Positions 1-7,790 of a stretch of DNA of 39,067 nt are shown here, one piece after another. Under the pieces are notes generated by a model. That model was not told the DNA's origin. It was given only the letters and a program-made list of their open reading frames with translations, and ran no database searches. Position 1 is the stretch's first letter. Every line of letters begins with the position of its first letter. The stretch is from CAYRDK01 sp043819345. GTDB lineage: Bacteria > Omnitrophota > Gorgyraeia > Velamenicoccales > Velamenicoccaceae. The position numbers and the translations under genes were made by a program. Where the stretch lies: contig JBDREX010000013.1 of the NCBI GenBank assembly GCA_043819345.1, positions 1 to 39,067 on the forward strand, read 5' to 3'.

Positions 1-186
1 AAGCTTTGCTTAAACTCATTCTCTTCTCATCCTATCATGCCTACCGGCAGACAGGTGCTTCTTTGACAAAGAACAACCAACAGGAACTAAAAAACCTTAA
101 AACAAAATTACGAAAAAAGAAAATTTAACAAAGTACTGTAATAAGTTTTTCTTTTTCCATAAAATTATTCTCAAACGAAAAGAAGA

Positions 187-216
187 GCCCCGCGCTCTAA
201 AAAAAGAGCGCGGGGC
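187..216 (-). terminator. Intrinsic terminator after the small lysine-rich protein gene
   Basis: A 12-bp perfect inverted repeat (arms 187-198 and 205-216, GCCCCGCGCTCT and its complement) encloses a 6-base A/T loop. On the minus strand it is followed by a pyrimidine-rich tail (TCTTCTTTTCG). It begins 14 bases after the stop codon of the 85-aa gene, so it probably ends the folK-panC-aspartate dehydrogenase-85 aa unit. The tail is not a pure T run, but the GC-rich stem is strong. Confidence 0.85.
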
Positions 217-229
217 AATTTAAAACACC

Positions 230-487
230 TTATCTCTTTTTGCTCTTTTTGCTTTTTTTCTTCTTGCCGCCTCTCACCAGCTTCGCACAAGAAATATCTC
301 CCTGCTTATCGAGAAAATAGAGATATCCATCTTTCTTTTCAATACCAGCTTTTTCGACCTTTTTAGGCTTACCGCCTTTTTTCTTACCTCTGGCCATCAA
401 AGCACAAGAAACATCACCATGCTTATCAATGAAGTAAAGATACCCTTTCTCTCTCTTAACACCGAGTTTAAGAACTTTCTGAGCCAT
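230..487 (-). CDS. Small lysine-rich protein with two tandem GYLYF-DK-GD repeats, function unknown
   Basis: This is an 85-residue, very basic protein (24 Lys, 4 Arg) that I cannot assign to a characterised family. It consists of two copies of one unit at a 39-residue period. GYLYF occurs at residues 15-19 and 54-58, each followed by DK.GD(V/I)SCA and then an RG plus lysine stretch. The C-terminus ends in KKKKSKKSKKR. There is no signal peptide or membrane segment. One Cys per repeat sits in the SCA motif. A near-perfect Shine-Dalgarno (GGGAGGTGA, 494-502) stands just before the ATG, which fixes the start and suggests strong translation. A 70-bp gap separates it from the aspartate dehydrogenase gene, and a strong terminator follows. 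The aromatic/acidic core with basic tails could bind nucleic acid, but that is only inference. Small duplicated proteins of this look appear in other environmental bacteria as hypothetical proteins, as far as I recall. Confidence 0.85.
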   Translation of the reverse strand: MAQKVLKLGVKREKGYLYFIDKHGDVSCALMARGKKKGGKPKKVEKAGIEKKDGYLYFLDKQGDISCAKLVRGGKKKKSKKSKKR

Positions 488-512
488 CTATAATCACCTC
501 CCTTCATTTTGA

Positions 513-538
513 ATTCTAAAACACACCATTGCTGTCAA
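513..538 (-). promoter_or_regulatory. Weak promoter candidate for the 85-aa gene
   Basis: A perfect TTGACA (533-538, minus strand) precedes TAGAAT (513-518). The spacer is only 14 bases, short for a sigma-70 promoter, so this is a weak call. It lies in the 70-bp gap before the small basic protein gene and could give it transcription independent of panC. Confidence 0.3.
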
Positions 539-557
539 AAACGGCCACCAAAAAAAC

Positions 558-1382
558 TTAAGCGCCGATACGAAAAACATCTCCCATGCCGCTCATTGTT
601 GCCACAGCTGATAAAATAGCCAAATAGCTTGTCTTCGGGTTATCTGGACTTGGCACATTCTCGCACTTCATTGTCAAATGAGCAGCTTTTGATTTAACTT
701 CAATGGAGTGTACATTGCGTTTCAACCCTGGACAGACCACAATCTCAACCTGAGGGACAATTTTCCCCTTCGCTGCTATGCTTAACAAAGCAACAATATT
801 AATATTTTGCGGAAAAGCTCTCACCGCTTCCTGTGCCGTTCCTTTAAAAATAATTGTCTCTTTTTTTATTCCCTCTAAATCAATTTTCTTCCTGATAACA
901 TAATCGGCACCTTTTAAAGCAGCCGGAGACTTAAAAGTCTTAAGTGTAATTTCTTCAAAACCCGCCAGATTTAAAGAAGCGATACCATCAAGGCCACAAA
1001 TAGCACCGCTCGGAAAATGTATCCGTCCTTTATATTTTTCAGCAATAGAAAAAAGTTTCTTCTCTTTTCCTAGAATGCCGCCAACACTCATGATCAAAAC
1101 ATTTTTACCTTTTCTCAATACCTGTTGTGCAACGTCAAAAGAAACTTTGGCACTAGCCGCTTCTACAACTAAGTCACTTAATGCTATCAACTCCTTTAAC
1201 GAACTCACCTGGCACGATTTAATTTTATTTTTTAAAGCATGGGCCTTTTGCGAATCAATGTCACACAAAGCCACAATCTTAAATCTACCAGGATAATGCT
1301 TTTTCAACAACAACGACAATGTCGCTCCAATAGCGCCACATCCAACTATACCAACCTTTATTTTCTTATTTCTATTTTTCAT
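558..1382 (-). CDS. nadX: L-aspartate dehydrogenase homologue (DUF108/NadX family)
   Basis: The 274-aa product resembles L-aspartate dehydrogenase, which oxidises aspartate with NAD(P)+ to iminoaspartate, the substrate of quinolinate synthase in NAD synthesis. Visible features are an N-terminal Rossmann motif (GIVGCGAIG, residues 11-19), the SGAICGLDG stretch typical of the family, FKGTAQEAVRAFPQNINI, the VHSIEV segment whose His (about 225) corresponds to the family's catalytic His, and the C-terminal ENVPSPDNPKTS block. Length is normal. The start lies 6 bases from the end of panC, so the two are almost certainly co-transcribed. The ribosome site is weak (AAAAGAA), consistent with translational coupling. 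No nadA or nadC lies nearby. The panC linkage leaves open a role in aspartate or pantothenate metabolism rather than NAD synthesis. Confidence 0.85.
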   Translation of the reverse strand: MKNRNKKIKVGIVGCGAIGATLSLLLKKHYPGRFKIVALCDIDSQKAHALKNKIKSCQVSSLKELIALSDLVVEAASAKVSFDVAQQVLRKGKNVLIMSVGGILGKEKKLFSIAEKYKGRIHFPSGAICGLDGIASLNLAGFEEITLKTFKSPAALKGADYVIRKKIDLEGIKKETIIFKGTAQEAVRAFPQNINIVALLSIAAKGKIVPQVEIVVCPGLKRNVHSIEVKSKAAHLTMKCENVPSPDNPKTSYLAILSAVATMSGMGDVFRIGA

Positions 1383-1388
1383 TTCTTT

Positions 1389-2240
1389 TCACACCTTAAG
1401 TATCGTATTATCAATAAGCCTTACCTTGCCCACATAAACAGCTAACGCCAAAAGAACATCCTTATTAAGACGCTTTACAGGCTCCAAACTTGTCTTATCA
1501 ACAATTTCAATATAGTCAATTCTCATTGATTCATTACGCAAAACAAAATCTCTCAAAAGTGTTTTGATTTTTTCTGCATCAGTCAAGCCTGTCGAAACCA
1601 ATCTCTGTGCTGACCTTAAGGCTTGAAACAGCACAACAGCATCCTGCCTCTGTGCCTTAGTCAAGTACGCATTCCTAGAGCTCATCGCCAAGCCATCTTT
1701 TTCTCTCATAATGGGTAACACTTTAACAACAATAGAATAGTTCAAATCTTTTACCATGCGCTGAATAATTAAGGCCTGCTGCATATCTTTCTGGCCAAAG
1801 TAAGCACAATCAGGCATAACAATATTAAACAATTTGCAAACAATAGTCGTGACACCAATAAAATGCCCTTTTCTTGAATGTCCACAAAGATGATCGCTAA
1901 GCGCTTTAACATTTACGCTCGTACAAAAATCTCTTGGATACAACTGCTGCGCAGCTGGCACAAAAAGAAAATCACACAAACCCCGTAATAGCCTGGCATC
2001 TCTTTTTAAATCTCGTGGATATGTTTTATAATCTTCCTGTGGGGCGAATTGGAGGGGATTAACAAAAATACTTACGACAACAACATCATTTTCTTTTTTT
2101 GCTTTTCTGACAAGAGAAAGATGGCCCTCATGAAGATAGCCCATCGTAGGCACAAAACCGATCGTTTTGCCTTTTCTCTTAACGCTACGCAACTGTTTTA
2201 CAAGAAGGCTCTCTTTTTTAATAAGCTTTGTATCTGCCAA
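1389..2240 (-). CDS. panC: Pantothenate synthetase (pantoate-beta-alanine ligase)
   Basis: The 283-aa cytoplasmic enzyme joins pantoate and beta-alanine with ATP to make pantothenate for coenzyme A. It shows the nucleotidyl-transferase HIGH-like segment PTMGYLHEGHLSL (31-43), VNPLQF (59-64), GQKDMQQ (148-154) and the KMSKS-like MSSRN (185-189), in the order of the PanC family. Length is typical. The start is TTG rather than ATG, chosen because a GGAGG sits 5 bases upstream and the frame then gives a normal N-terminus. It lies between folK (31-bp gap) and the aspartate dehydrogenase gene (6-bp gap). panB and panD are not in the window; coaD, acting later in the same pathway, is at 29886. Confidence 0.97.
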   Translation of the reverse strand: MADTKLIKKESLLVKQLRSVKRKGKTIGFVPTMGYLHEGHLSLVRKAKKENDVVVVSIFVNPLQFAPQEDYKTYPRDLKRDARLLRGLCDFLFVPAAQQLYPRDFCTSVNVKALSDHLCGHSRKGHFIGVTTIVCKLFNIVMPDCAYFGQKDMQQALIIQRMVKDLNYSIVVKVLPIMREKDGLAMSSRNAYLTKAQRQDAVVLFQALRSAQRLVSTGLTDAEKIKTLLRDFVLRNESMRIDYIEIVDKTSLEPVKRLNKDVLLALAVYVGKVRLIDNTILKV

Positions 2241-2271
2241 ACTCGCCTCCGTTTATAAAAACAAAACCGTT

Positions 2272-2799
2272 CTAGACAATAAAAAACTTCTCGCCTAGGT
2301 CACAAACACTCTTGTCTACTTTTTTCCAGCGGCCAACATCCTTCAAATTCCCTAATAAAGATGAAATACTCAAACCGCTGAGAGGATGCAATAAATCAGG
2401 TCTCAAATCAGACAAAGGCTTCAAAACAAAAAAACGTTCATGCATTAAAGGATGAGGCACCATCAAACTATCTTCATTCACAATCACATCATCACATAAC
2501 AGTATATCTAAATCTATCGGTCTAGCCGACCAGCGCACAGCAGAAAAGTCCCTGCCTAATTTCCTCTCGATGGTCTTCAAATTTTCCAATAAGTCCTGCG
2601 CTGTCAAGCCACACTCAATTTCTAAAACAAGATTATAATAATCCTCCTGGCCTTGCGGACCACCTTGTGCCTGCGTTTCATACAAAGGCGAACAATTGCG
2701 TATCAATAGCCCTTCAATCGCTATTAAAGCCTCCAAAGCCTTTTTTATATGTAAACAGCGATCTCCCAGATTAGTGCCGACACCCAAATAATAAACCAT
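2272..2799 (-). CDS. folK: 6-hydroxymethyl-7,8-dihydropterin pyrophosphokinase (HPPK)
   Basis: The 175-aa enzyme transfers pyrophosphate from ATP to hydroxymethyl-dihydropterin in folate synthesis. The HPPK signature RWSARPIDLDIL is at residues 89-100, with Asp96 and Asp98 matching the two Mg-binding aspartates of the family. YLGVGTNLGD near the N-terminus and VPHPLMHERFFVLKPL in the C-terminal half are also family blocks. I prefer the ATG at 2799. A TTG two codons upstream (2805) has slightly better spacing to a weak ATGAG, so the exact start is open by two residues. It stands alone, without folP or folB, 88 bp after dapL and just ahead of panC. Confidence 0.95.
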   Translation of the reverse strand: MVYYLGVGTNLGDRCLHIKKALEALIAIEGLLIRNCSPLYETQAQGGPQGQEDYYNLVLEIECGLTAQDLLENLKTIERKLGRDFSAVRWSARPIDLDILLCDDVIVNEDSLMVPHPLMHERFFVLKPLSDLRPDLLHPLSGLSISSLLGNLKDVGRWKKVDKSVCDLGEKFFIV

Positions 2800-2887
2800 A
2801 GTCAATAAAACTCATTTCAAAACCAGATTGTAGGCAATTTCACTATCCTCTCAAACAAGATCCTACAAAAAACTTTTCTCGCGATCA

Positions 2888-4066
2888 TCACATAACATCA
2901 ACAAGATAAACCTTCATACGCTCTACCGCTTCTTTAAGCACTTCCTTATCAACCGTAAGAGCAAAACGCACATAACCTTCCCCATATTTACCGAATCCAA
3001 CACCTGGAGTCGCCACAATATTCGCTCTCTCCAGCAAAAGCTGAGCCAACTCAATGGATGATTTAACCTTTTTTGGCAATTTTAGCCACACATAAAATGT
3101 AGCCTTTTGAGGCTCAATTTTCCAACCAAGCTCTTTTAGCCCATTTACAAAAACCTGTCGACGGCCTTCATAGATCTTATTATTTCGCTCAATAACAGCG
3201 TCTCCCTCTTTTAAGGCAGCAACACCTGCAATCTGAATCGCCTGAAAAATGCCAGAATCGATATTAGATTTAACTTTTGCCAAAGCAGAAACAACTTTCT
3301 CGTTGCCGCACACCCAGCCAACTCTCCACCCTGTCATATTAAAAGTTTTTGACAGAGAATGAAATTCAACGCCTGTATCTTTAGCCCCCTCTACCTCCAA
3401 AAAACTCATAGGCTTATAACCATCGAAACAGATCTCTGAATAAGCATTGTCGTGACAAATAACAATGTTGTGCTTATTGGCAAACTCAATCGCCTTACCA
3501 AAAAAAGAAATATCAGCTGTTGCGGCCGTAGGGTTATTAGGATAATTGAGAAACATCAGTTTCGCCTTCTGGGCTACCGCGCCTGATATAGCATCAAAAT
3601 CCGGCAAAAAACCATTGCTCTGCCGCAACGGCATTGCATAAGGCTTTCCATCAGCCAAGATCGTCGCATTACGATAAGGCGGATAACCAGGGTCAGGCGC
3701 CAGAACAACATCCGATTTATTTAAAAAAGCTACCGGGATGTGTGCAATACCCTCTTTAGACCCAATAAGCGGTAAAATCTCTTTGTCAGGATCAAGATTA
3801 ACACCAAATCGTCTCTTATACCAATCAGCGATTGCAGCCCTCAACTCCGGCATGCCCTGATCAAGAGCATAGCGATGATTGCGAGGGTCTTTTGCCGCTT
3901 CATATAATTTGTCAATAACAAAATCCGGAGTCGGTATATCCGGATCCCCTATCCCTAAATCAATAATATTGCGCCCTTCTTTTCTAGCCTGCCTTTTAGC
4001 AGCATCTATCTGAGCAAATAAATAAGGGGGTAAACTCTCTAATTTTTTTGATAATGAAATATCCAT
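2888..4066 (-). CDS. dapL: LL-diaminopimelate aminotransferase
   Basis: This 392-aa PLP-dependent aminotransferase converts tetrahydrodipicolinate directly to LL-diaminopimelate, bypassing the succinyl or acetyl intermediates of DapD/DapC/DapE. The fold-type I signature HSLSKTFNMTGWRVG places the Schiff-base lysine at about residue 240. NYPNNPT (174-180) and the DPGYPPY segment (125-131) are typical of the DapL/DapC-direct group. The assignment from sequence alone is strongly backed by context: it ends a lysA-dapF-dapA-dapB-dapL run, and no dapD or dapE is present. A GGAGAT ribosome site lies upstream of the ATG, and only 6 bases separate it from dapB. A generic aspartate aminotransferase is the main alternative, and is unlikely here. 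Confidence 0.93.
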   Translation of the reverse strand: MDISLSKKLESLPPYLFAQIDAAKRQARKEGRNIIDLGIGDPDIPTPDFVIDKLYEAAKDPRNHRYALDQGMPELRAAIADWYKRRFGVNLDPDKEILPLIGSKEGIAHIPVAFLNKSDVVLAPDPGYPPYRNATILADGKPYAMPLRQSNGFLPDFDAISGAVAQKAKLMFLNYPNNPTAATADISFFGKAIEFANKHNIVICHDNAYSEICFDGYKPMSFLEVEGAKDTGVEFHSLSKTFNMTGWRVGWVCGNEKVVSALAKVKSNIDSGIFQAIQIAGVAALKEGDAVIERNNKIYEGRRQVFVNGLKELGWKIEPQKATFYVWLKLPKKVKSSIELAQLLLERANIVATPGVGFGKYGEGYVRFALTVDKEVLKEAVERMKVYLVDVM

Positions 4067-4072
4067 ATCGCT

Positions 4073-4786
4073 TTATCTCCTTATGACTCTATCCATCCCA
4101 TAAAGGCCCTTCTTCCTGGTAACAATAAACTTTGCAGCCTCTAAAGCACCTTTAGCAAAAATATCCCTCGTTTTAGCTGAATGACTCAGCTTAATAGTAT
4201 CCCACGGGCTGTCAAAAATCACATCATGATCACCAATAATTTCTCCTTCTCTAATAGATTTCACACCCGGCTTATGTTTACACTCCTCCTTAATAATCTG
4301 AGCCAGATATTTCGCAGTACCAGAAGGAGCATCTTTTTTATGAACATGATGAGCCTCAACAATGCTCGCCTTATATTCTTTTGAAAGCACGTTTGCTGCT
4401 TGCTGAACAAGCGAAAAAAGCAAGTTAACGCCAATAGACATATTTGGAGAAAAAATCACTGGAATTTTCTTTGCGGCCAAAACAATCTTTTTTTTCTGCG
4501 CTTCAGAAAAACCTGTCGTGCCTATGACAATCGCTTTCTTAAACTTCACCGCATATGCCAAATGTTCTAACGTGGCCTCAATACAAGAGAAATCTATCAA
4601 TACATCAACGCTTTTTATCGCTTCTGCACAGCCTTGCACTTTCAAGCCAGCTATTTTCTTGTTAGGCAGAAAACATCCTGTCTTTTCCAAGGCGAGGCTC
4701 ACCTTAAAAACCCTGTCCAGTAAAGCTAAGCTCAGAATCCTCTTTCCCATCTTTCCCATCGCGCCACTCACACCTAATTTAATCAT
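4073..4786 (-). CDS. dapB: 4-hydroxy-tetrahydrodipicolinate reductase
   Basis: The 237-aa NAD(P)H-dependent reductase follows DapA in lysine and diaminopimelate synthesis. It has the dinucleotide-binding start GVSGAMGKMG (5-14), IGTTGFS (88-94), FSPNMSIGVNLLF (112-124) and the signature EAHHVHKKDAPSGTA (144-158) with the catalytic His pair and Lys. The C-terminal GLYGMDRVI fits the family. The ATG has a good AGAAGGATG ribosome site. It lies 12 bases after dapA and 6 bases before dapL in one operon. DapA product passes to DapB, and DapB product is the DapL substrate. Confidence 0.97.
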   Translation of the reverse strand: MIKLGVSGAMGKMGKRILSLALLDRVFKVSLALEKTGCFLPNKKIAGLKVQGCAEAIKSVDVLIDFSCIEATLEHLAYAVKFKKAIVIGTTGFSEAQKKKIVLAAKKIPVIFSPNMSIGVNLLFSLVQQAANVLSKEYKASIVEAHHVHKKDAPSGTAKYLAQIIKEECKHKPGVKSIREGEIIGDHDVIFDSPWDTIKLSHSAKTRDIFAKGALEAAKFIVTRKKGLYGMDRVIRR

Positions 4787-4798
4787 AAAAACATCCTT

Positions 4799-5677
4799 CT
4801 ATATTAGCTTATAATCCCTCAGCACCGCCTCAAGCCTACTTAAATTTTCACGAGACATTTCACACATCGGCAATCTTAAAGACGCCTCACACAACCCCAT
4901 GAGGCCTAAAGCCGTCTTAACAGGAATAGGGTTCGTTTCCATAAACATAGCCTTAATTAAAGGCAACATCATATAATGAAGCCTGCGAGCTTCAATAATC
5001 TCACCCTTATTAAAAGCCGTAATCATTGCCTTAACATCTTTGGGAATAATATTAGCAACAACGGAAATAACACCCTCTCCGCCAATAGCCATCTGGGGTA
5101 ACGTCAAAGAATCATCACCTGAAAGCATCGTCATCTTCTTACCACACAAAGCCATAACGCGCGACATCTGGTCCAACGAGCCGCTGGCTTCTTTTATGGC
5201 CACAATATTCTTACAATCCTCATTTAAACGCGCAACTGTTTCCGGCTCAACATTTATCCCGGTCCGAGAAGCGATATTATAAAGAATAATCGGCAAGTCC
5301 ACTTTATCAGCAATGGCCTTAAAATGCAGATAAAGGCCTTTTTGTGTCGGTTTATTGTAATATGGCGAAACCAAAAGCAAGCCGTCAACACCGATTTTCT
5401 TGGCCTCCAGACTCATCTCAATAGCTTCTTGCGTAGAATTTGAACCTGTCCCGGCAATCACAGGAATACGTTTTTTTGCCATCTGCACGCAAATTTCAAT
5501 AACACGTTCATGCTCCTTATAACTAAGTGTTGCCGATTCTCCTGTTGTGCCACAAGGAACAATACCATCCGTGCCACCTTTGATTTGAAAATCAACAAGC
5601 CGCTCTAAAGCACCCTCATCTACTTTCCCTTGCTTATCAAATGGCGTTACAATAGCAACAAGTGACCCCTTAAACAT
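4799..5677 (-). CDS. dapA: 4-hydroxy-tetrahydrodipicolinate synthase
   Basis: The 292-aa class I aldolase condenses pyruvate and aspartate semialdehyde, the committed step to lysine. The Schiff-base lysine is at residue 162 in AIKEASG, the catalytic tyrosine at 133 (ILYN), Arg138 in SRTG, and the GTTGES loop at 43-48, all close to E. coli numbering. I place the start at the ATG at 5677 (MFKGSLVAIVTPF) with a GGGGGAAT ribosome site. A longer frame to 5725 would add 16 residues that match nothing in the family. The start overlaps the end of dapF by 8 bases, implying translational coupling. Its substrate would come from Asd (19470-20492). Confidence 0.97.
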   Translation of the reverse strand: MFKGSLVAIVTPFDKQGKVDEGALERLVDFQIKGGTDGIVPCGTTGESATLSYKEHERVIEICVQMAKKRIPVIAGTGSNSTQEAIEMSLEAKKIGVDGLLLVSPYYNKPTQKGLYLHFKAIADKVDLPIILYNIASRTGINVEPETVARLNEDCKNIVAIKEASGSLDQMSRVMALCGKKMTMLSGDDSLTLPQMAIGGEGVISVVANIIPKDVKAMITAFNKGEIIEARRLHYMMLPLIKAMFMETNPIPVKTALGLMGLCEASLRLPMCEMSRENLSRLEAVLRDYKLI

Positions 5678-6512
5678 AATATTCCCCCTTAAAAACAACT
5701 TTTGCCTCGCCCTCAAGCCAAACATCTGTAATTATTTTACCCGATACCTTAAAATAAACTTTGAGCAATTCCCCGCTTTTCGTTTTAACCCTCATGCAAA
5801 ATGGCGCGCCGTCCAGCCCTTTTTTGTGTTGCGCGTTCAACACAGCTATAATAGCGCTTGCCACAGAACCTGTACCGCAAGCCAACGTCTCGTTCTCAAC
5901 ACCCCGTTCATATGTTCTAACATGCAAAAAATTACTATCAACTATTTTTATAAAATTAACATTGGCCCCGGCGGGTTGAAACATGGTATGCTCTCTAATT
6001 AAACGCCCTATGCGCTGAACATGAAAATTCTCTAAATCATCAACCATCACAACAACATGGGGAACACCCGTATTCACATAATCCGCTTTGTACAATGTAG
6101 CATCGATTTCCAAAGACAAGCCCAGCTTTAAATCCTTCGGCTCGGTCATGTTTAATTTAATCTTTTTTGCCTGAACTTGCGCCTTTAAAAAACCAGCTCT
6201 TGTTTCCACAAGGAGGCTACTCTTCTTCTTTCTTTGAGCAACATAAGACGCAAAACACCTGGCACCATTACCACACATATCAGGCTCTGAACCATCAGCA
6301 TTAAAAATCCTCATACGTGCGTCAGCCTTTACTGACTTCGTTACTAAAAGAAGGCCGTCCGCTCCAACACCATATTTTCTATCACATATTTTTTTGGCCA
6401 AAGAAACAAGCTGTTTTGAAGAAAAACTTGGTTTTCCGGAAATAAAAGCATCTTCCAAAAGGATAAAATCATTCCCAGCCCCCTGCATCTTTACAAACTT
6501 AATACTTTTCAT
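5670..6512 (-). CDS. dapF: Diaminopimelate epimerase
   Basis: The 280-aa cofactor-independent epimerase turns LL-diaminopimelate into meso-diaminopimelate for peptidoglycan and for LysA. The two catalytic cysteines are visible: Cys80 in MCGNGARC and Cys212 in ACGTGSVAS. The N-terminal KMQGAGNDF block is also diagnostic. The ATG overlaps the lysA stop codon as ATGA (4 bp), and its own end overlaps dapA by 8 bp, so lysA, dapF and dapA are tightly coupled. The length is normal. Confidence 0.98.
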   Translation of the reverse strand: MKSIKFVKMQGAGNDFILLEDAFISGKPSFSSKQLVSLAKKICDRKYGVGADGLLLVTKSVKADARMRIFNADGSEPDMCGNGARCFASYVAQRKKKSSLLVETRAGFLKAQVQAKKIKLNMTEPKDLKLGLSLEIDATLYKADYVNTGVPHVVVMVDDLENFHVQRIGRLIREHTMFQPAGANVNFIKIVDSNFLHVRTYERGVENETLACGTGSVASAIIAVLNAQHKKGLDGAPFCMRVKTKSGELLKVYFKVSGKIITDVWLEGEAKVVFKGEYYV

Positions 6513-7777
6513 AAACTCAAAACCTTTTCATGGCGTATCAAATCCGATTTAACTTCGCGTTCACGAATAAGATAATACCGATTGCCTTTTACCAAAACCT
6601 CAGCCGCCCTGCATCGGGAATTATAATTTGAAGACATAGAAAATCCATAAGCCCCTGCACCCAAAACCGCCAATAGGTCTCCCGCGCCAAAATTCGGTAA
6701 CTTCCTATCCTTAGCCAAAAAATCTCCACTCTCACAAATAGGCCCAACCACATCGGACTTCTTCTGATCTCCCACGTCCGAATATTTTTGGCCGGTTTTC
6801 ATCAACGGCAGAATTTCGTGATACGCCTCATACAAAGAAGGCCTCATTAAATCATTCATCCCGGCATCCACAACAACAAATCTTTTAACGGTCGTATCTT
6901 TGAGGTATATCGTTCTCGCTACTAAAATTCCCGCATTGCCAACAATAAAACGGCCGGGCTCAAGGACAATCTTTAGGCCTGTTTTTTTCAAAATCGGCAC
7001 AACAAAAGAAGCAAACTCTTGCGCTGTCTGCGGTTTTTCATCCTTATAAATAATTCCAAGGCCCCCGCCAATATTTAGACACTCTAAAGAAAGGCCCATT
7101 TTCTTCAACATATTTATAAAACGACAGACCCTCTTTAAAGCCTCTAAAAAGGGCTTCACCTGTGTAATCTGTGAACCAATATGCACATGCAATCCTATCA
7201 ACTTGACCCGTTTAAAATTGTTTTTATTTAAAAAAATAATGCGAGCCATCTCAAAATCTATGCCAAATTTACTTTCAACCGTACCTGTTGTTATATAGCG
7301 GTGTGTATGAGGATCAATATTTGGATTTAAACGCAGACAAACACGAGCATCTCTTTTTAAACGCACGGCGACATCACTAATCAAGCCAAGCTCTTGAAGC
7401 GACTCCACATTAAAAGAAAATATCCCGGCAGAAATAGCCTCTTCTATTTCTTTTTCCGTCTTGCCGACACTAGCATAGACAATACGGCTCGAATCAACTC
7501 CGGCTTTTTTAGCGCGATAGAGCTCACCTCCTGAAACAATGTCTAAGCCCGCCCCCTGATCAACAAGCGTCTTAAGAATAGTCAGATTAGAATTTGATTT
7601 GACCGAAAAACAAATGAGTGGCTTAAGCTCAGCAAAAGCTTTCTTCAGCTTTAAATAATGATCTATAATCGTATGCCGACTATAAACATAAAGAGGTGTG
7701 CCAAACTGAGCCGCTAATTTTGCAACCTCAACATCTTCACAATACAACTGGTTATTTCGATAATGAAAATCGTGCAT
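6509..7777 (-). CDS. lysA: Diaminopimelate decarboxylase
   Basis: The 422-aa fold-type III PLP enzyme decarboxylates meso-diaminopimelate to lysine, the final step. Lys60 in ICFSVKSNSN occupies the PLP-lysine position; the more usual surrounding is YAxKAN. HVHIGSQI, GGGLG and the CESGDF segment near residue 345 follow in family order, and the C-terminal GAYGFSMSSNYNSR block is typical. The ATG at 7777 has AAGG five bases upstream. The 21 codons available further upstream do not look like LysA and overlap argH, so I left them out. It is 13 bases from argH and overlaps dapF by 4 bp, joining the arginine and lysine blocks. Confidence 0.97.
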   Translation of the reverse strand: MHDFHYRNNQLYCEDVEVAKLAAQFGTPLYVYSRHTIIDHYLKLKKAFAELKPLICFSVKSNSNLTILKTLVDQGAGLDIVSGGELYRAKKAGVDSSRIVYASVGKTEKEIEEAISAGIFSFNVESLQELGLISDVAVRLKRDARVCLRLNPNIDPHTHRYITTGTVESKFGIDFEMARIIFLNKNNFKRVKLIGLHVHIGSQITQVKPFLEALKRVCRFINMLKKMGLSLECLNIGGGLGIIYKDEKPQTAQEFASFVVPILKKTGLKIVLEPGRFIVGNAGILVARTIYLKDTTVKRFVVVDAGMNDLMRPSLYEAYHEILPLMKTGQKYSDVGDQKKSDVVGPICESGDFLAKDRKLPNFGAGDLLAVLGAGAYGFSMSSNYNSRCRAAEVLVKGNRYYLIREREVKSDLIRHEKVLSL

Positions 7778-7790
7778 GAATACCTTAAAG

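Noticed and set aside
59..73. Palindrome TTCTTTGACAAAGAA near the left edge, with TTGACA on the plus strand
   Set aside because: No -10 box lies at a suitable distance and no plus-strand gene follows, so a promoter is not supported. A chance palindrome is likely.
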